From Apricaphanius iberus (lineage: Eukaryota; Chordata; Actinopteri; Cyprinodontiformes; Aphaniidae), in assembly GCA_028564705.1 (NCBI GenBank), contig JAPXFQ010001705.1, forward strand, positions 248,001-312,000: a DNA stretch of 64,000 nucleotides, given 5' to 3'. Both the position numbers and the translations under genes were made by a program. Positions 32,685 through 44,715 of this stretch are shown piece after piece. A model generated the notes under the pieces. The model was not told the DNA's origin. It saw only the letters and a list, made by a program, of their open reading frames with translations, and did not search any database. Position 1 is the first letter of the stretch, and each line of letters begins with the position of its first letter.

Positions 32685-33539
32685 TTTAGAGCTCATCATA
32701 GCACTGAAACAGCACTATTAAATGTTACTAATGATGTTCTAATGGCCTCAGATAATGGATTTGTGACTGTTCTGGTCTTGCTAGATCTCAGTGCTGCTCA
32801 GGGTGTTTTATATTTTCTTTGTAAAAAAAACAAACAAATGATGTTGGTCATGACTTATTTGTAAAAGCAATAAAAAGGGTAAAAAAGTCAGAAGTTCTAG
32901 GTGATCTAGAACGCACATTACCCCAGTTCTAAAGTCCTTCCACTGGCTCCCTTAGCTCAGAGAATAGACTTCTAAATACTATTACTAGTTTATAAGTCAT
33001 TGAATGGTTTAGCACCAAAGTATGATGAAGAGCTGTTGTCACCATAGCAACCCCCCCCGACCACTCAGGTCCTCTGACTCTAGTCTACCAATCATCCCTC
33101 TAATCCGAGCCAAACTTGGAGAAGGAGCTTTCCGTTTCTATGCTACCCCTATCTGGTACAAAATTCCTGATGACCGCAAAGCTGCTGAAACACTGAGCTC
33201 CTTTGAGTCAAAGACAAAAGCACCTATGATTAAAGCTGCCTTTGAGTAACTGATTACAGCTTGACTGTTATGTTTCAACATGTCATATGTTATGTATCTC
33301 TAATGTTCTGTTTTATGCTTTTACTTTTTAATCCTCTTAATCACCCGGAGAACATTGAATTGCCTTGTTGTTTAAAGTTTGCTATACAAATAAAATGACC
33401 TTGCCCTGCAAGAGGGGGAATCCTTTTTATAGGTGAAGATCCTGTCTGAAGCTTAAAACTACTTTACACCTAAATCTGCCAGAAGTATTATAACGTTTGT
33501 GTTGCATCAAAGGCTTCTTGATGCATATTCTACACCAGG

Positions 33540-33660
33540 GAGACCAGGTCCAGTCCTCCAGAACTACTATCCTACAGCATCCCTTCTCAAACAGGATCCC
33601 TTCTGCAACACAGCCATTTGATTTAGGCATGCTGGAGAAGAAATGCATCTAAAAGTTGCA
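33540..33660. repeat. decayed MITE similar to 7826-8049
   Basis: GACCAGGTCCAGTCCTCCAG, AACTACTATCCTACAGCATC and ATGCATCTAAAAGTTGCAG follow the order of the hAT MITE at 7826-8049, but the ends are lost. Confidence 0.4.
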
Positions 33661-33739
33661 GTAAATTAAAAGATTTTCCCCCTTTCTAGCATACAGAGCG
33701 ATCCCTTTTTTTTTTTTTTTGCTTCACCAATGAATATTG

Positions 33740-34140
33740 TGGTAGAAATCTGGGTGTCTGAGAGGCCTTAAATGAGAGAATAAAACAAAAGTGTCAGCCA
33801 TATTCATACATAGTTTATTTTACGTGCACAGAGGGACTCTGATGAGAACCCTGGAGCTTCAGCACAGATACATGGGTTTATATAGTAGTCAGCCACACCC
33901 TATTGAATCAGCTTCTGTCCGATCATTGCATCATACAGTTATGATAGGATAACTAACACTTTTCTATGCATCAGAGGATAATCACAAGACCAATCACAGA
34001 ACAACATGGAATAGGTAAACACAGGATCTGTCATGAGGCAATAATGGATGTTTCACTTCAGTAGTCAGCAGTAAACATAAGTTATTATTTGACAATCAGA
34101 AGGTACTTTGGAACAAGGAAAATTTTTTATAATATGTCAG
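33740..34140 (-). repeat. possible solo LTR (minus)
   Basis: Read on the minus strand it has a promoter-like layout: a TATA box ACTATATAAACCC (about 33885), then AAAATAAACT (poly(A) signal) about 65 bp downstream, and a terminal GACACCCAGATTTCTACC region. This spacing resembles the U3-R-U5 arrangement of an LTR. No internal region, second LTR or clean duplication is visible, so this is a suggestion only. Confidence 0.35.
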
Positions 34141-35840
34141 AAAGAGAATCACTGGACATGAGATGGTCACAAGGAAATATGAGATGTTTACAGACAATAC
34201 GTCCCCGTTTGTACTTTATCATATCAGTATAACATTTTATCTAGACATGAGTAGCGCAGTCAGAATTATAAAGGCATCAGCACTAATTCAAATAAGAACT
34301 ATCTGTCATAAAAGAATGCTTATAATAAAGATTCCCACTACATCATTAACACTAATTCACATAAGAATTAACTTTATCTAAAACCTAAGAGAAGGCAATA
34401 CATTTTACCATTACAAATATATCCAAGGTATGTCTGCTTAATGGGTGATATTATAACTTTAAATATCTACTTGATGTAGAACTGACTGACAGAAACCCCC
34501 CTCCATAGAAATGATTTATTTTAATATGTCTATACAGGAATTAAAAAAAGACGTGGTTAAATATAAGGAATTTTAAACTGTATACTTATCAAGAAAAGTG
34601 CTTTTCTTACAGCTCGCAGAGAGTTTTACAGTATGTAATTTCCTGAACATTCTGTGCTCACACACTATGGGCATTGTTCATGATGGTGACATGCTTTATT
34701 TTTATGTGCTTAACTTTTCTATTTTTCCGTAGCCATTGTGTCTCAAATAAATGGCCTGATAACTGAGCTATTATGACTGTAGAGTTAAGCACTATTGTTG
34801 ATTTATTTTTAATGACTTTTCCAATTATATCTGCAAAACAGCACATTAGAAGTTATCCACAGGAGTAAGCTGTGAGGAGAGCATCTTTTGTTTGCAGCGA
34901 ACAGTGATTTCTGAGCCATGATTAGAGAAAATGTCCGCACTAAAATTATCAGGACTCACATAGGGATGAATGCCTGTTTAGGTCAGACAGACGCTTTGTT
35001 ACTTTGAGGAGTGCACCTGGCTCGTTTCAACATTTTAAAAGAGTATGTCTGTCTTTACAGGCTCTTGGTAGTTCAATCCTGACAAGAAGATTAATCATTG
35101 TCTGTAGGCGGACACAGATCAATGTGAAAATGTTTGCGTCCAGCTTCTGGTGGAAACATTTCTCAGTCAGAATGCAGAAGTGACAGACTGTTCAACAGTA
35201 TTTGCTTGTTTGATCACTGGCAGTTTCACAGGTGTTTGGTAATTGCCTTTATCTTAAATAATTTCAGTGAAAATGCCCATAGACCCTTTTTTAAAAGCTG
35301 ATTGTGCCTGTTACTTGGTATACCAATAGAAATCAGAAAAGTGTGGCGTACCAAGGTATTCATTTATTCTAAATCAATACAATGTTACAGTTTTTTTCCC
35401 GTTATGTCTATGTCAATGTCACCTATGCATGGACATAAGAAAGATTAAGATTTTATCAGCTTTTCTATTCAAAATAGCAGATACCCAGTCAGGTTGGATG
35501 AAAAGGATCAAGGATAATCAAATTTCAATTATTCTCAGTTGTACTTTGGTCTGAAACTTGACCAGGCCATTTTACACAGGAATATGAATACATGTGCCTC
35601 AGTCTCAAATCTTTTGCAGTCTCTGAAAGATTTTCTGCTGGCAGGTTTAGGGTTATTGTCTCGGCTGTCAAGGTGCAGGGCTGAATATAAACCCTAAGAT
35701 GGAAGAGTCCTTGATAAACAGAGAAAACAGTTGGGCTTATTCCGCACATAATGACATCATCCTCTGTTGTGGCAAGGCAGGATCTTCATTTATAAGACCA
35801 GCATTGCAGTAGTCCCCAGAACAGTACCAGCCTTTTTAAG
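34141..35840. other. no gene recognised; apparently unique sequence 34640-35340
   Basis: No repeat end or transposase motif is visible in 34640-35340, which is among the longest stretches of the window without repeat signatures. 35520-35720 shows phrases (GACCAGGCCATTTTACACAGG, GGTTTAGGGTTATTGTCTCG) that may be a very decayed Tc1-type remnant. No coding frame is supported. Confidence 0.35.
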
Positions 35841-36500
35841 TCCCTCGCTCTGGTGCTATTATGCCAATGTGCCCTTTTGTCAACAATTCTGTTCATAACA
35901 TTTATTAACAGGATTTCTAGCAAGGCGAAGACAATCTGTTTCAATGGCCTCAGGATTGGGTCTCTGCTTTTTGCAGATGATGTGTTTCTGCTTGCTCGAT
36001 CAGAAAGCGATCCAAAGCTTTTGCTGAAGCGGTTCACAGCTGATTGTGATGGGATGAGAATCAGCATCTCCAAATCCGAGACCATGGTCTTGAGCCAGAA
36101 ATGGGTAAACTGCTTCCTCTGGGTCAGGGACGAGGTCCTGCCCCAAGTGGGGAGTTCAAGTATCCTGTGGGCTTTTAACAAATGAAAGAAAAATGAAGCA
36201 AATCCATAGGTGGATTGGTAGGGTGTCAGCAGTTATGCGGGCACTGTGCCAGTCTGTAATGGTGAAGAGAGAGCTGATCAGAAAGGCGAAGCTCTCGATT
36301 TACCGGTTGGTCAGAAACTCTGGGTAGTGACCGAAAGTGTGTCTCTCCTTTAGCGATAGGGTGAGAAGCTTGGTCAACCGGGATGGGATCAGAATAAAGC
36401 CGCTGCTCCTCCACAGCGAGAGAAACGCCATCATTGCTGCGGTCTTCCTGGCCATGGCAGCGGTAGCTCAGCAACATACATCGTCTCGCCGGAGGGCGTT
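35840..36500 (+). pseudogene. LINE reverse transcriptase fragment (RTE/Rex-like, FADD box)
   Basis: The plus frame 35853-36185 encodes ILFITFINRIS, SLLFADDVFLLARSESDP (palm catalytic box FADD) and MRISISKSETMVLSQK, then decays with stops. 36190-36500 still shows AVMRALCQSVMVKRELIRKAK and RDRVRSL-type C-terminal sequence. The 5' part of the polymerase and the endonuclease are missing. A C-terminal fragment of the same family lies inverted at 43450-43720. The exact clade is uncertain. Confidence 0.65.
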
Positions 36501-36734
36501 GGTGCGCCCAGAGTAGGTCAGTGTCAAATTGTTTTTGTGGTAAACAAACCACACTAGAAAGGGAGCATCTAAATGGAGAATTTTTCCACCAGCATTCACT
36601 CAAACCTCCACAACTTGTCTTTTGTTTAGCTCCTTTTTTTAATTTCCTGCAGATAACATGCAGAGGCAAGTGAAAGACCTTTTTTTTTTTGTTTGAATGA
36701 GGCAAGCCCAAAGCAGAAATGGTAATATTGTGTA

Positions 36735-37941
36735 TCTGGAATGTATTTGAAATCTGTGTGAAACGCCACCTGCATCTGACCAACAGTTAGGTTCTCCTTT
36801 CCTCTGTCCATCGGATCAACCGAGGACAGCCTTATTTGGAAAAATTAAAAAAAATCATCATGCATTGCAAAACCATAAAATAAGCATTCTATCACTTTAA
36901 TTAAAATGGTACCACATTAAAAACAGTGCATACCACCCTGTTCTTGAACAGCGTCCAAGTAGTATCTTGCCACAAACTGTGGCTTGCGATTTGAAGTACC
37001 GACTTTCAGCCAAATAACTTTTCTTGAAAATCTGACAGTGGCAAAAAATAAAAAAAAGTTTGTCTCTAAACCTTTTCCTTAAGCTACACAGCAATATCAA
37101 TGTATACATATGTTTTGAAACTCATGGTTATTCAAAATAATTTTTCAAAACATACCCATCAATTCCGAGATGTATCCAAACACCAAAAAACTTCAGTTTG
37201 TCATTGCCTAAATGGAATTATACTGTGTTTTAGTGGCCGCTACTACTGCTATAAATGTAAGTCTATAAAACAAAAATGCATACCATCAATGTACCAAGTG
37301 TCATTAGGACCACAGTTGATGTAGTTCCTTCGAATAATTTTCTTTTTTCCAGGTAATCTTTTCTGAAGATTACTTGCATCCAGATCCCTCATTATTACAG
37401 CCATATCTTCTTTATATGACACATAATTACAAAATAATATTCAAACTAATGATAATTCCAGTTTTTATTCCGACCTCCCAGTAAACGTTAGTGTGGCGGT
37501 TATTATATAGCTTCACAAAATGAATAGTTACAATCAAAAAAAAAGAAATATGTGTATGTTTGGACACATGTCTGTTGCCATGTCCAACATATGCCATATA
37601 CTGGGTGGTCGAGATAACAGAGAAAAATATTATTCCAAAACTAGAAGCCAACCTGTAGCAGGGCTGCACTCCTCTTACATCTCGAACCTGTTTCAGCATT
37701 GCTCGGATTCCTTGCTCAGGTGACCACTGTTTTAGCTCACTCTGTAAAACAGTACAGGAATGCAGACTGTACTTAAGTTATACGAATAGAAAGCATCAAA
37801 GACTCTAGAAAAGCACATCTTTGTTGCATTCGCATCTACATGAAACTTACTTGAACAGCTTTTCGGATGTCAGCGAGTGGTCTCTGGAGACCTCTACGTC
37901 TTAATCCTTGAACTTTCAAAATTCTTTTAAGGTGTCTCTCG
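36735..37941 (-). pseudogene. multi-exon integrase-core (DDE/rve) gene, partial, six exons recognised
   Basis: Short minus-strand exons with GT-AG borders and matching phases encode one integrase-like protein. Exon A, 37941-37851: ERHLKRILKVQGLRRRG..., a helix-turn-helix-like piece. Exon B, 37741-37653: SELKQWSPEQGIRAMLKQV. Exon C, 37411-37284: EDMAVIMRDLD ... NCGPNDTWYID, holding the first catalytic Asp. Exon D, 37207-37156: NDKLKFFGVWIHLGIDG. Exon E, 37031-36934: FSRKVIWLKVG ... ARYYLDAVQEQG. Exon F, from 36830: CPRLIR then DRG, the second catalytic Asp. Introns A-B, C-D, D-E and E-F join in frame. Two lesions are visible: the acceptor before exon C reads AA instead of AG, and exon F lacks one base between CGA and GAC, so the SDRG codons fall out of frame. 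Upstream exons were not found; a Tc1 copy lies at 38032. Downstream sequence with the third acidic residue is not recognisable. It resembles, from memory, a teleost family of intron-containing integrase-core proteins. Confidence 0.7.
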
Positions 37942-38031
37942 CTGTTAACCCATAAAGAAATCACAAAGTAAGATGCCATAGACTTGCAATATATTCTTCC
38001 ACGTCACTTATCTCACACACACACATATATA

Positions 38032-39608
<1,577 letters not shown>

Positions 39609-39611
39609 TAT

Positions 39612-39618
<7 letters not shown>

Positions 39619-39696
<78 letters not shown>
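39619..39696. repeat. (TA)n followed by (GA)n microsatellite
   Basis: About 27 TA units then about 11 GA units directly beside the Tc1 insertion. The left flank (38011-38030) is also CA/TA-rich, so the element landed in a TA-rich microsatellite. Confidence 0.9.
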
Positions 39697-39697
<1 letters not shown>

Positions 39698-40240
39698 AAT
39701 CTGTTGCAACAAGATATTACATATGTTAGTTTACGTAAGTTTATGACCGTATGAGGCCAAAACTAGGCAAATTTCCCTTTGTCTCAAACAGTTTCTGAAT
39801 GATAGCCTTATAACCGCATCTACCAAAATGTTAAGTTGTAAATACAGTATGGAGGGGGATCACAAGCTGTAAGAATAACAAATGTGATCAGTATAAATAT
39901 TTTTTAAAAGATGCAATTAATTTGCTGCAGTATCAGAACCACAGCCCATGCTATGAAAGTGCTACAGCAGTGTAGGATACTCCTATCAAACCCAGTTTCA
40001 GATGACATGTTGCACCAATTTCTGGAAAAAAGGAAATTAAAATGATCAGGCAAATAGAATTATGTTCATCAACAGACGTTTTGGCGTTATAGCTGGATAA
40101 AGTCGGAAAAAAACGGAAAGCCTCTAAGAAAGCACCCTGTATTGTTGCTCTTTCGGACTCTACACCCTACAATTTGTCATTTGCGGTAAAAAAAAACAAA
40201 ATAATTATTCAAAAAACCGAGTTGAAGTGAACGCACCATG
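39697..40240. other. no recognisable gene
   Basis: AT-rich linker between the microsatellite and the minisatellite. A minus frame near 39815-39750 (CGYKAIIQKLFETKGN) could be a trace of a helix-turn-helix exon, but I cannot place it. Confidence 0.3.
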
Positions 40241-40250
40241 AGTAATTTCC

Positions 40251-41131
40251 TGACTCCGTTCTGTCTGAGTCCGTTCTGTCTGATGCCGTTCTATGAGAGT
40301 CCGTTCTATGAGAGTCCGTTCTGTCCGACGCCGTTCTGTCCGACGCCGTTCTGTCTGAGTCCGTTCTGTCTGACGCCGTTCTGTCTGAGTCCGTTCTGTC
40401 CGATGCCGTTCTGTCCGACGCCGTTCTGTCCGAGACCGTTCTGTCCGATGCCGTTCTGTCCGACGCCGTTCTGTCTGAGTCCGTTCTGTCTGACGCCGTT
40501 CTGTCTGACGCAGTTCTGTCTGAGTCCGTTCTGTCTGAGTCCGTTCTGTCTGACGCAGTTCTGTCTGAGTCCGTTCTGTCTGAGTCCGTTCTGTCCGACG
40601 CCGTTCTGTCTGAGTCCGTTCTGTCTGACGCCGTTCTGTCTGAGTCCGTTCTGTCCGATGCCGTTCTGTCCGACGCCGTTCTGTCCGAGACCGTTCTGTC
40701 CGATGCCGTTCTGTCCGACGCCGTTCTGTCTGAGTCCGTTCTGTCTGACGCCGTTCTGTCTGACGCAGTTCTGTCTGAGTCCGTTCTGTCTGAGTCCGTT
40801 CTGTCTGACGCAGTTCTGTCTGAGTCCGTTCTGTCTGAGTCCGTTCTGTCCGACGCCGTTCTGTCTGAGTCCGTTCTGTCTGACGCCGTTCTGTCTGAGT
40901 CCGTTCTGTCCGATGCCGTTCTGTCCGACGCCGTTCTGTCCGAGACCGTTCTGTCCGATGCCGTTCTGTCCGACGCCGTTCTGTCTGAGTCCGTTCTGTC
41001 TGACGCCGTTCTGTCCGATGCCGTTCTGTCCGACGCCGTTCTGTCCGACGCCGTTCTGTCCGATGCCGTTCTGTCTGACGCAGTTCTGTCTGAGTCTGTT
41101 CTGTCTGACGCCGTTCTGTCCGATGCCGTTT
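40251..41131. repeat. 15-bp minisatellite with 255-bp higher-order period
   Basis: About 59 tandem copies of a 15-bp unit of the form CCGTTCTGTCTGAGT. Variants at the last five bases (TGAGT, TGACG, CGACG, CGATG, CGAGA) and a CAGTT form recur in fixed order: the rare CGAGA unit occurs at 40431, 40686 and 40941, exactly 255 bp (17 units) apart. The unit length is a multiple of three and lacks stops in one frame on each strand, so long open frames appear on both strands (316 codons plus, repeating PFCLS/PFCLT; 312 codons minus, repeating SDRTA). I regard both as by-products of the repeat unless transcription is shown. Confidence 0.95.
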
Positions 41132-42320
41132 GTTTTAAGACTGACAAATGTTTTCCTGAGACCTGATGCCTTTTTATCTAAGATCTGATGTCTGAGGCTG
41201 TTTTTTCTGAGGTCTTACAGATGTGTTCTTGAGACCTGAGGATGTCCTAAAATATACACCGTACACCTGGGGTGGCATACAAAACATTTAGAGCGCACCC
41301 ACTCACAAGTGTTAATTAGTTCCAGCTGTTCCTTGACCTAATTCTGTACATTTTTTCTTTTCATTTATTTTTTTTCCTTATTCAATTTTATTATTTTTAC
41401 GGTTTTGTTTTAGGTCTTCCAAAAAAAAATCGCTATTTTGACCTTACAGTGAGGAAGGACCCGTCTCTGCCCCCAGAGCTCCCAAGAGGGGTTGTGGATG
41501 ACCCATACCTGTTGAAAGCTCCGTTCAAGGCACCCAGATTCATGCCCACCGACAACTGGGTGCCCACCTGCCACCAAGCTTCCAGGTTTAGGCCCACAGG
41601 CCTCCAAGTGTCAAGACCAAGCTCAATTGGCTAAGCAAGCCAAGCTCCTCCTCCGTCGCTGACATCCAGCTAAACTCCTCCTTGTCGTCAACCCAAGCTC
41701 CTCCTCCATCATCAAATGCAAGACAAATCCAGATGCCATTGCTCTTTTAAAATAATTGTAGGATAAATAATTTGAATTTTTGCTTTGAACTCCACAATCA
41801 CACTCACAATGTATGTGTGGTCTCATATGAAAAATAATAAACAACTCTTTAACCCCCTTTTTCACAGATGCATTATTGGAGCTGCACAGTTTTATCAGGA
41901 CTTCTGCAGTCCGTTAGTTCCCACTGGAAGTGTTTCAGACCTGGAAACGGAGCTCAGTCCACAAAGATGAAATCAGAAACTGCAAGTTCCGAGCACCAGC
42001 CTCCACCCCACAATACCTTGACCAAAGGGGACTGGAAAACTACAATGTAACATTGTCAAAGCTTTTAAACCTTTAATTTCCTCATATAGTTCATGTCAAA
42101 AAAGGTTAATTTACACTACAACATTGTTTAAATACATGACACATCTGCAAACGGGTATTCTCTAAACAAAATATAATTTTTTGAAAAAATTGATATTTTT
42201 TATTTATTTTTTTTTATTGTAAAAATTGAAATTGAATAAGTTATTTTCAGTCTATCCATGTGTAATCACTTTAAACGATGTATTTTTAGAAAGAAAAAAA
42301 AAGAAAAACTTTTAAATGGA
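41132..42320. other. no recognised gene; exon-like frames at 41449-41634 and 41868-42050
   Basis: Just after the minisatellite the sequence has degenerate repeats of GAGACCTGA / TCTGATG. The plus frame from 41449 follows a pyrimidine-rich stretch ending CCTTACAG and encodes KDPSLPPELPRGVVDDPYLL. A second frame at 41868 follows CCCCCTTTTTCACAG. Neither is recognisable and no donor sites stand out. Confidence 0.25.
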
Positions 42321-42327
42321 ATGTTCT

Positions 42328-42478
42328 TTTTACAACTCACAGGTGACTCTGGCTTAGGAGTTAGAACTTTGTCTTGTAATCAGAAGGTTGCAGGTTAGTG
42401 GATGAATGACTTAATGTAGTGTGGGGTTCATTGGGACTAAGTAAACCGCTATACAAGTACAGGCCATTTACCATCCAC
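42328..42478 (+). repeat. tRNA-derived SINE family B, copy 2 (partial)
   Basis: GGAGTTAGAACTTTGTCTTG, AATCAGAAGGTTGCAGGTT (B-box-like) and GCTATACAAGTACAGGCCAT form head and tail of a SINE with the middle shortened. Confidence 0.55.
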
Positions 42479-42509
42479 TCAGATTTCATTTTAGCCAGGG
42501 ACATTGCCC

Positions 42510-42625
42510 AAGCATCCATCCATCCATTTTTTAAACTTTTTATTTTCAAGGGGTTGCGGGGATGCTGGTGCCTATCTCCAAATGTCAATGGGTGAGAGGC
42601 GGGGTACACCCTGGACAGGTTGCCA
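42510..42625 (-). repeat. inverted repeat-family fragment with (CCAT)n head
   Basis: CATCCATCCATCCATTTT, GGTGCCTATCTCCAAATGTC and AGGCGGGGTACACCCTGGAC match, inverted, the insertion at 30010-30088. Confidence 0.5.
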
Positions 42626-42901
42626 GTTCATTCTTACCCCACAACTTTCAACTAAGTATGCATCTGGCATGTACACTGTTATTTCAAATGTTCATTATTT
42701 AATCAGATGATAAGGGGCCGGCGCCCATCACTGTTTCAAGAGGATGTAGCCTACTGAGCTTGTCAATATTCTGACTTAGTAATACGCAAATGCTAATAAC
42801 CAATCTTCTTGGTAACAAAATCGGTCTTTATAGAATATTTCTCTAAGACGAACGATCCTGTACTACTTATTCATTTAAGCATGTTGTGCATAGAGCTCCA
42901 C

Positions 42902-43181
42902 TGTCAGGATTCTCAGTCCCTTATCATCTGCACCTGTGTCGTCCTGTCTGAACCTCCTCACTTCCTATTGTTTACACCTATGTTCCCTGAGTGTATTCAC
43001 CTGTTCCTCCTTGTCTCCCCTTATTTAAGATCCAGCGAGCGCTTCAGTCCTCGCTGGATCATTGTTATGCACTTTGTGTATCTTGTCTCGCCTTATGTTG
43101 CTGCACACTAATAAAGCTACCTGGAACTCTGCTTCTGCGCCTGGGTATTTCGCCCTCCTTCCTGCAGCCTAACGCGTGACA
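42902..43181 (+). repeat. solo LTR related to the LTR element at 30410
   Basis: 280 bp from TGTCAGGATTC to GCGTGACA. Shared landmarks with the 30410 LTR are CCTGTTCCTCCTTG, CTTATTTAAGATCCAGCGAG, the hairpin partner CTCGCTGGATCATTG, GTTGCTGCAC and GCTTCTGCGCCTGGG. Flanks are TCCAC and TTCAC, a near-match for a 5-bp duplication. No internal region remains, consistent with LTR-LTR recombination. Confidence 0.75.
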
Positions 43182-43449
43182 TTCACAGTGACATCTGGTT
43201 TGGCTGGGCGCCACCAGCCCAAAATGCAGAGACACCACAGGTCATATGTAATTCTCCACTGCCAGGATAAATGCCTCGTTGTCTATGCTGAAAAACACTG
43301 ATGATTTCATCAAAAGATGCTGGGAGCATGTGATCCCTTTGGTTACTGGTAATCACAAAAGATTACATAAACTACAACAAATCTGCATGTGTCTTTTATT
43401 TTGAAATTTAACCTGTTCTTTTCACTGATACACTGGGTGTTTTCCTGTT

Positions 43450-43720
43450 TAGTCAGCCATCCGTCTATCCAGGGTCAGATCGTGGGGGCAGCAGCCTAGG
43501 CAAAAAGACCCAGACTTCCCTGGTGTGTCATGCCTGGAACAACTCACCAAAGAGGCTTCGAGAAAACATCCTGACCAGATGCCTGACCTGCCTCAACTAG
43601 CTCCTCTCAATTGGGAGGAGCAGCTGCTCTACTCCGAGCCTCTCCTGCATGACTGAGCTTCTCACCCTCTCTCTAAGAGAGAGCCCAGACACCTGCTTTG
43701 GAAACTCATTTCAGATTCCG
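43450..43720 (-). pseudogene. LINE 3' fragment, same family as 35840-36500
   Basis: On the minus strand the sequence GGTGTCTGGGCTCTCTCTTA, GAGAGGGTGAGAAGCTC, GGAGTAGAGCAGCTGCTCC and GGCATCTGGTCAGGATG corresponds to the C-terminal end of the polymerase also seen decayed at 36340-36440. It is short and frameless. Confidence 0.5.
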
Positions 43721-43761
43721 TGTTAAGTTATTAGACTCTAAAACCAGTGAGAAAAGCTAAA

Positions 43762-44010
43762 GGCAGTAAATGGTAAATTCCCTGTTCTTGTATAGCTCTT
43801 TATTTAGTCCTGAAAACCCCAAAACCCCTCACAAACACATTTTCATACTGTTGGTAGTAAACCACAGTTGCCCTGGGGCACATTAACAGAAGAGAGGCTG
43901 TCATACAATCGGTGCCACCGGAACCTCTGACCACCACCAACAGAAAAGACCTTGCCACTGAGCAGGAATTTAAACCGGCAAAATATTCCTCTACCATTAC
44001 CAGTAAAGTT
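43762..44010 (-). repeat. tRNA-derived SINE family B, copy 3 (inverted)
   Basis: TTCTTGTATAGCTCTTTAT, GCCCTGGGGCACATTAACAG, GTGCCACCGGAACCTCTGAC and GACCACCACCAACA are the inverted counterparts of blocks in 12880-13105. Confidence 0.55.
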
Positions 44011-44445
44011 GTTACTAGACTGGGGCAAGTATGTCATTCTTCTAGAGTGCCCAAAGAACTACAAAACACACTACACATACAAACACATTTTTGCAATCCG
44101 CAATTAAATCTAAGATTTAGTTTACACCATGTCTGCCTCAGGTAAAGTTTGCCGTAAAGAACACAACCGATGCAGATGGAGTTAAACTGTATTCATCTTT
44201 TAAAATGTACCACTCAGAAATGAGGTCTCAGTACCAAGTAGAGGCCCAACAGATTTATTTCACAAGTGGAGCATGCCTGCTTTTGCGAGAATTCTCCACA
44301 TGATATATATGTGTAAACAATCTTTATTAGAAATTATTGTTTTTTTCCCCCTAGATATTATGGACAGAGATGTACAAAATACAGGGGAATAAGAAAGAGA
44401 ATAAAGAGAGGTAGGACAAAAAATTAAGAGGAAGAGGGTGAGTTG
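44011..44445. other. no recognisable gene
   Basis: Non-coding sequence without identifiable repeat ends. Confidence 0.35.
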
Positions 44446-44715
44446 AAGGTTTCATTCAGTTCAGTTTATTTATATGGCGCCAATTCACAACACATGTCAT
44501 TTCAAGGCACTTTACAAGAAAAGTCATTTCAATACGATTATACAAACATTCCAATCAGTTTAAATAAACTCTATGTGAGGAAGGGTAAGGAATCCAAGCA
44601 GACTGTGTTGAGTCATTGTCCTGATGTTGTGCCCGGAACATGCAGACTCAACCACAGCAATCCCTCAGTAATCCTCACACTGGTACCAGACCAGGTGGAG
44701 CTTCTATGGTGAGAA
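44446..44715 (+). repeat. interspersed repeat family A, copy 6
   Basis: TTCATTCAGTTCAGTTTAT, ATGGCGCCAATTCACAACAC, TCATTTCAAGGCACTTTAC and AACATTCCAATCAGTTTAAA match copy 1 in order. Confidence 0.7.

Larger units (their letters stand above)
28990..33408 (+). mobile_element. L2-group LINE, copy 2, internally deleted, split by an LTR element
   Basis: It starts inside the endonuclease (VIIVWDFNIHMD, VLTDHFLITF), continues through the linker and the first reverse-transcriptase blocks ([20 protein letters not shown]) to 30409, is interrupted by the LTR element at 30410-32684, and resumes with AGCTCATCATAGCACTG at 32685. After LLDLSAA the palm, including the catalytic ADD box, is replaced by about 100 bp of unrelated AT-rich sequence (32797-32930). 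The C-terminus follows (33022-33249, EGAFRFYATPIWYKIPDD) and then the 3' end ATAAAATGACCTTGCC. The 30010-30088 stretch holds a small insertion with a (GGAT)n tail. Confidence 0.75.

Noticed and set aside
40209..41188. Two frames of more than 300 codons on opposite strands
   Set aside because: Both arise from a stop-free 15-bp tandem unit whose length is a multiple of three. Periodicity explains them; annotated as a minisatellite instead.
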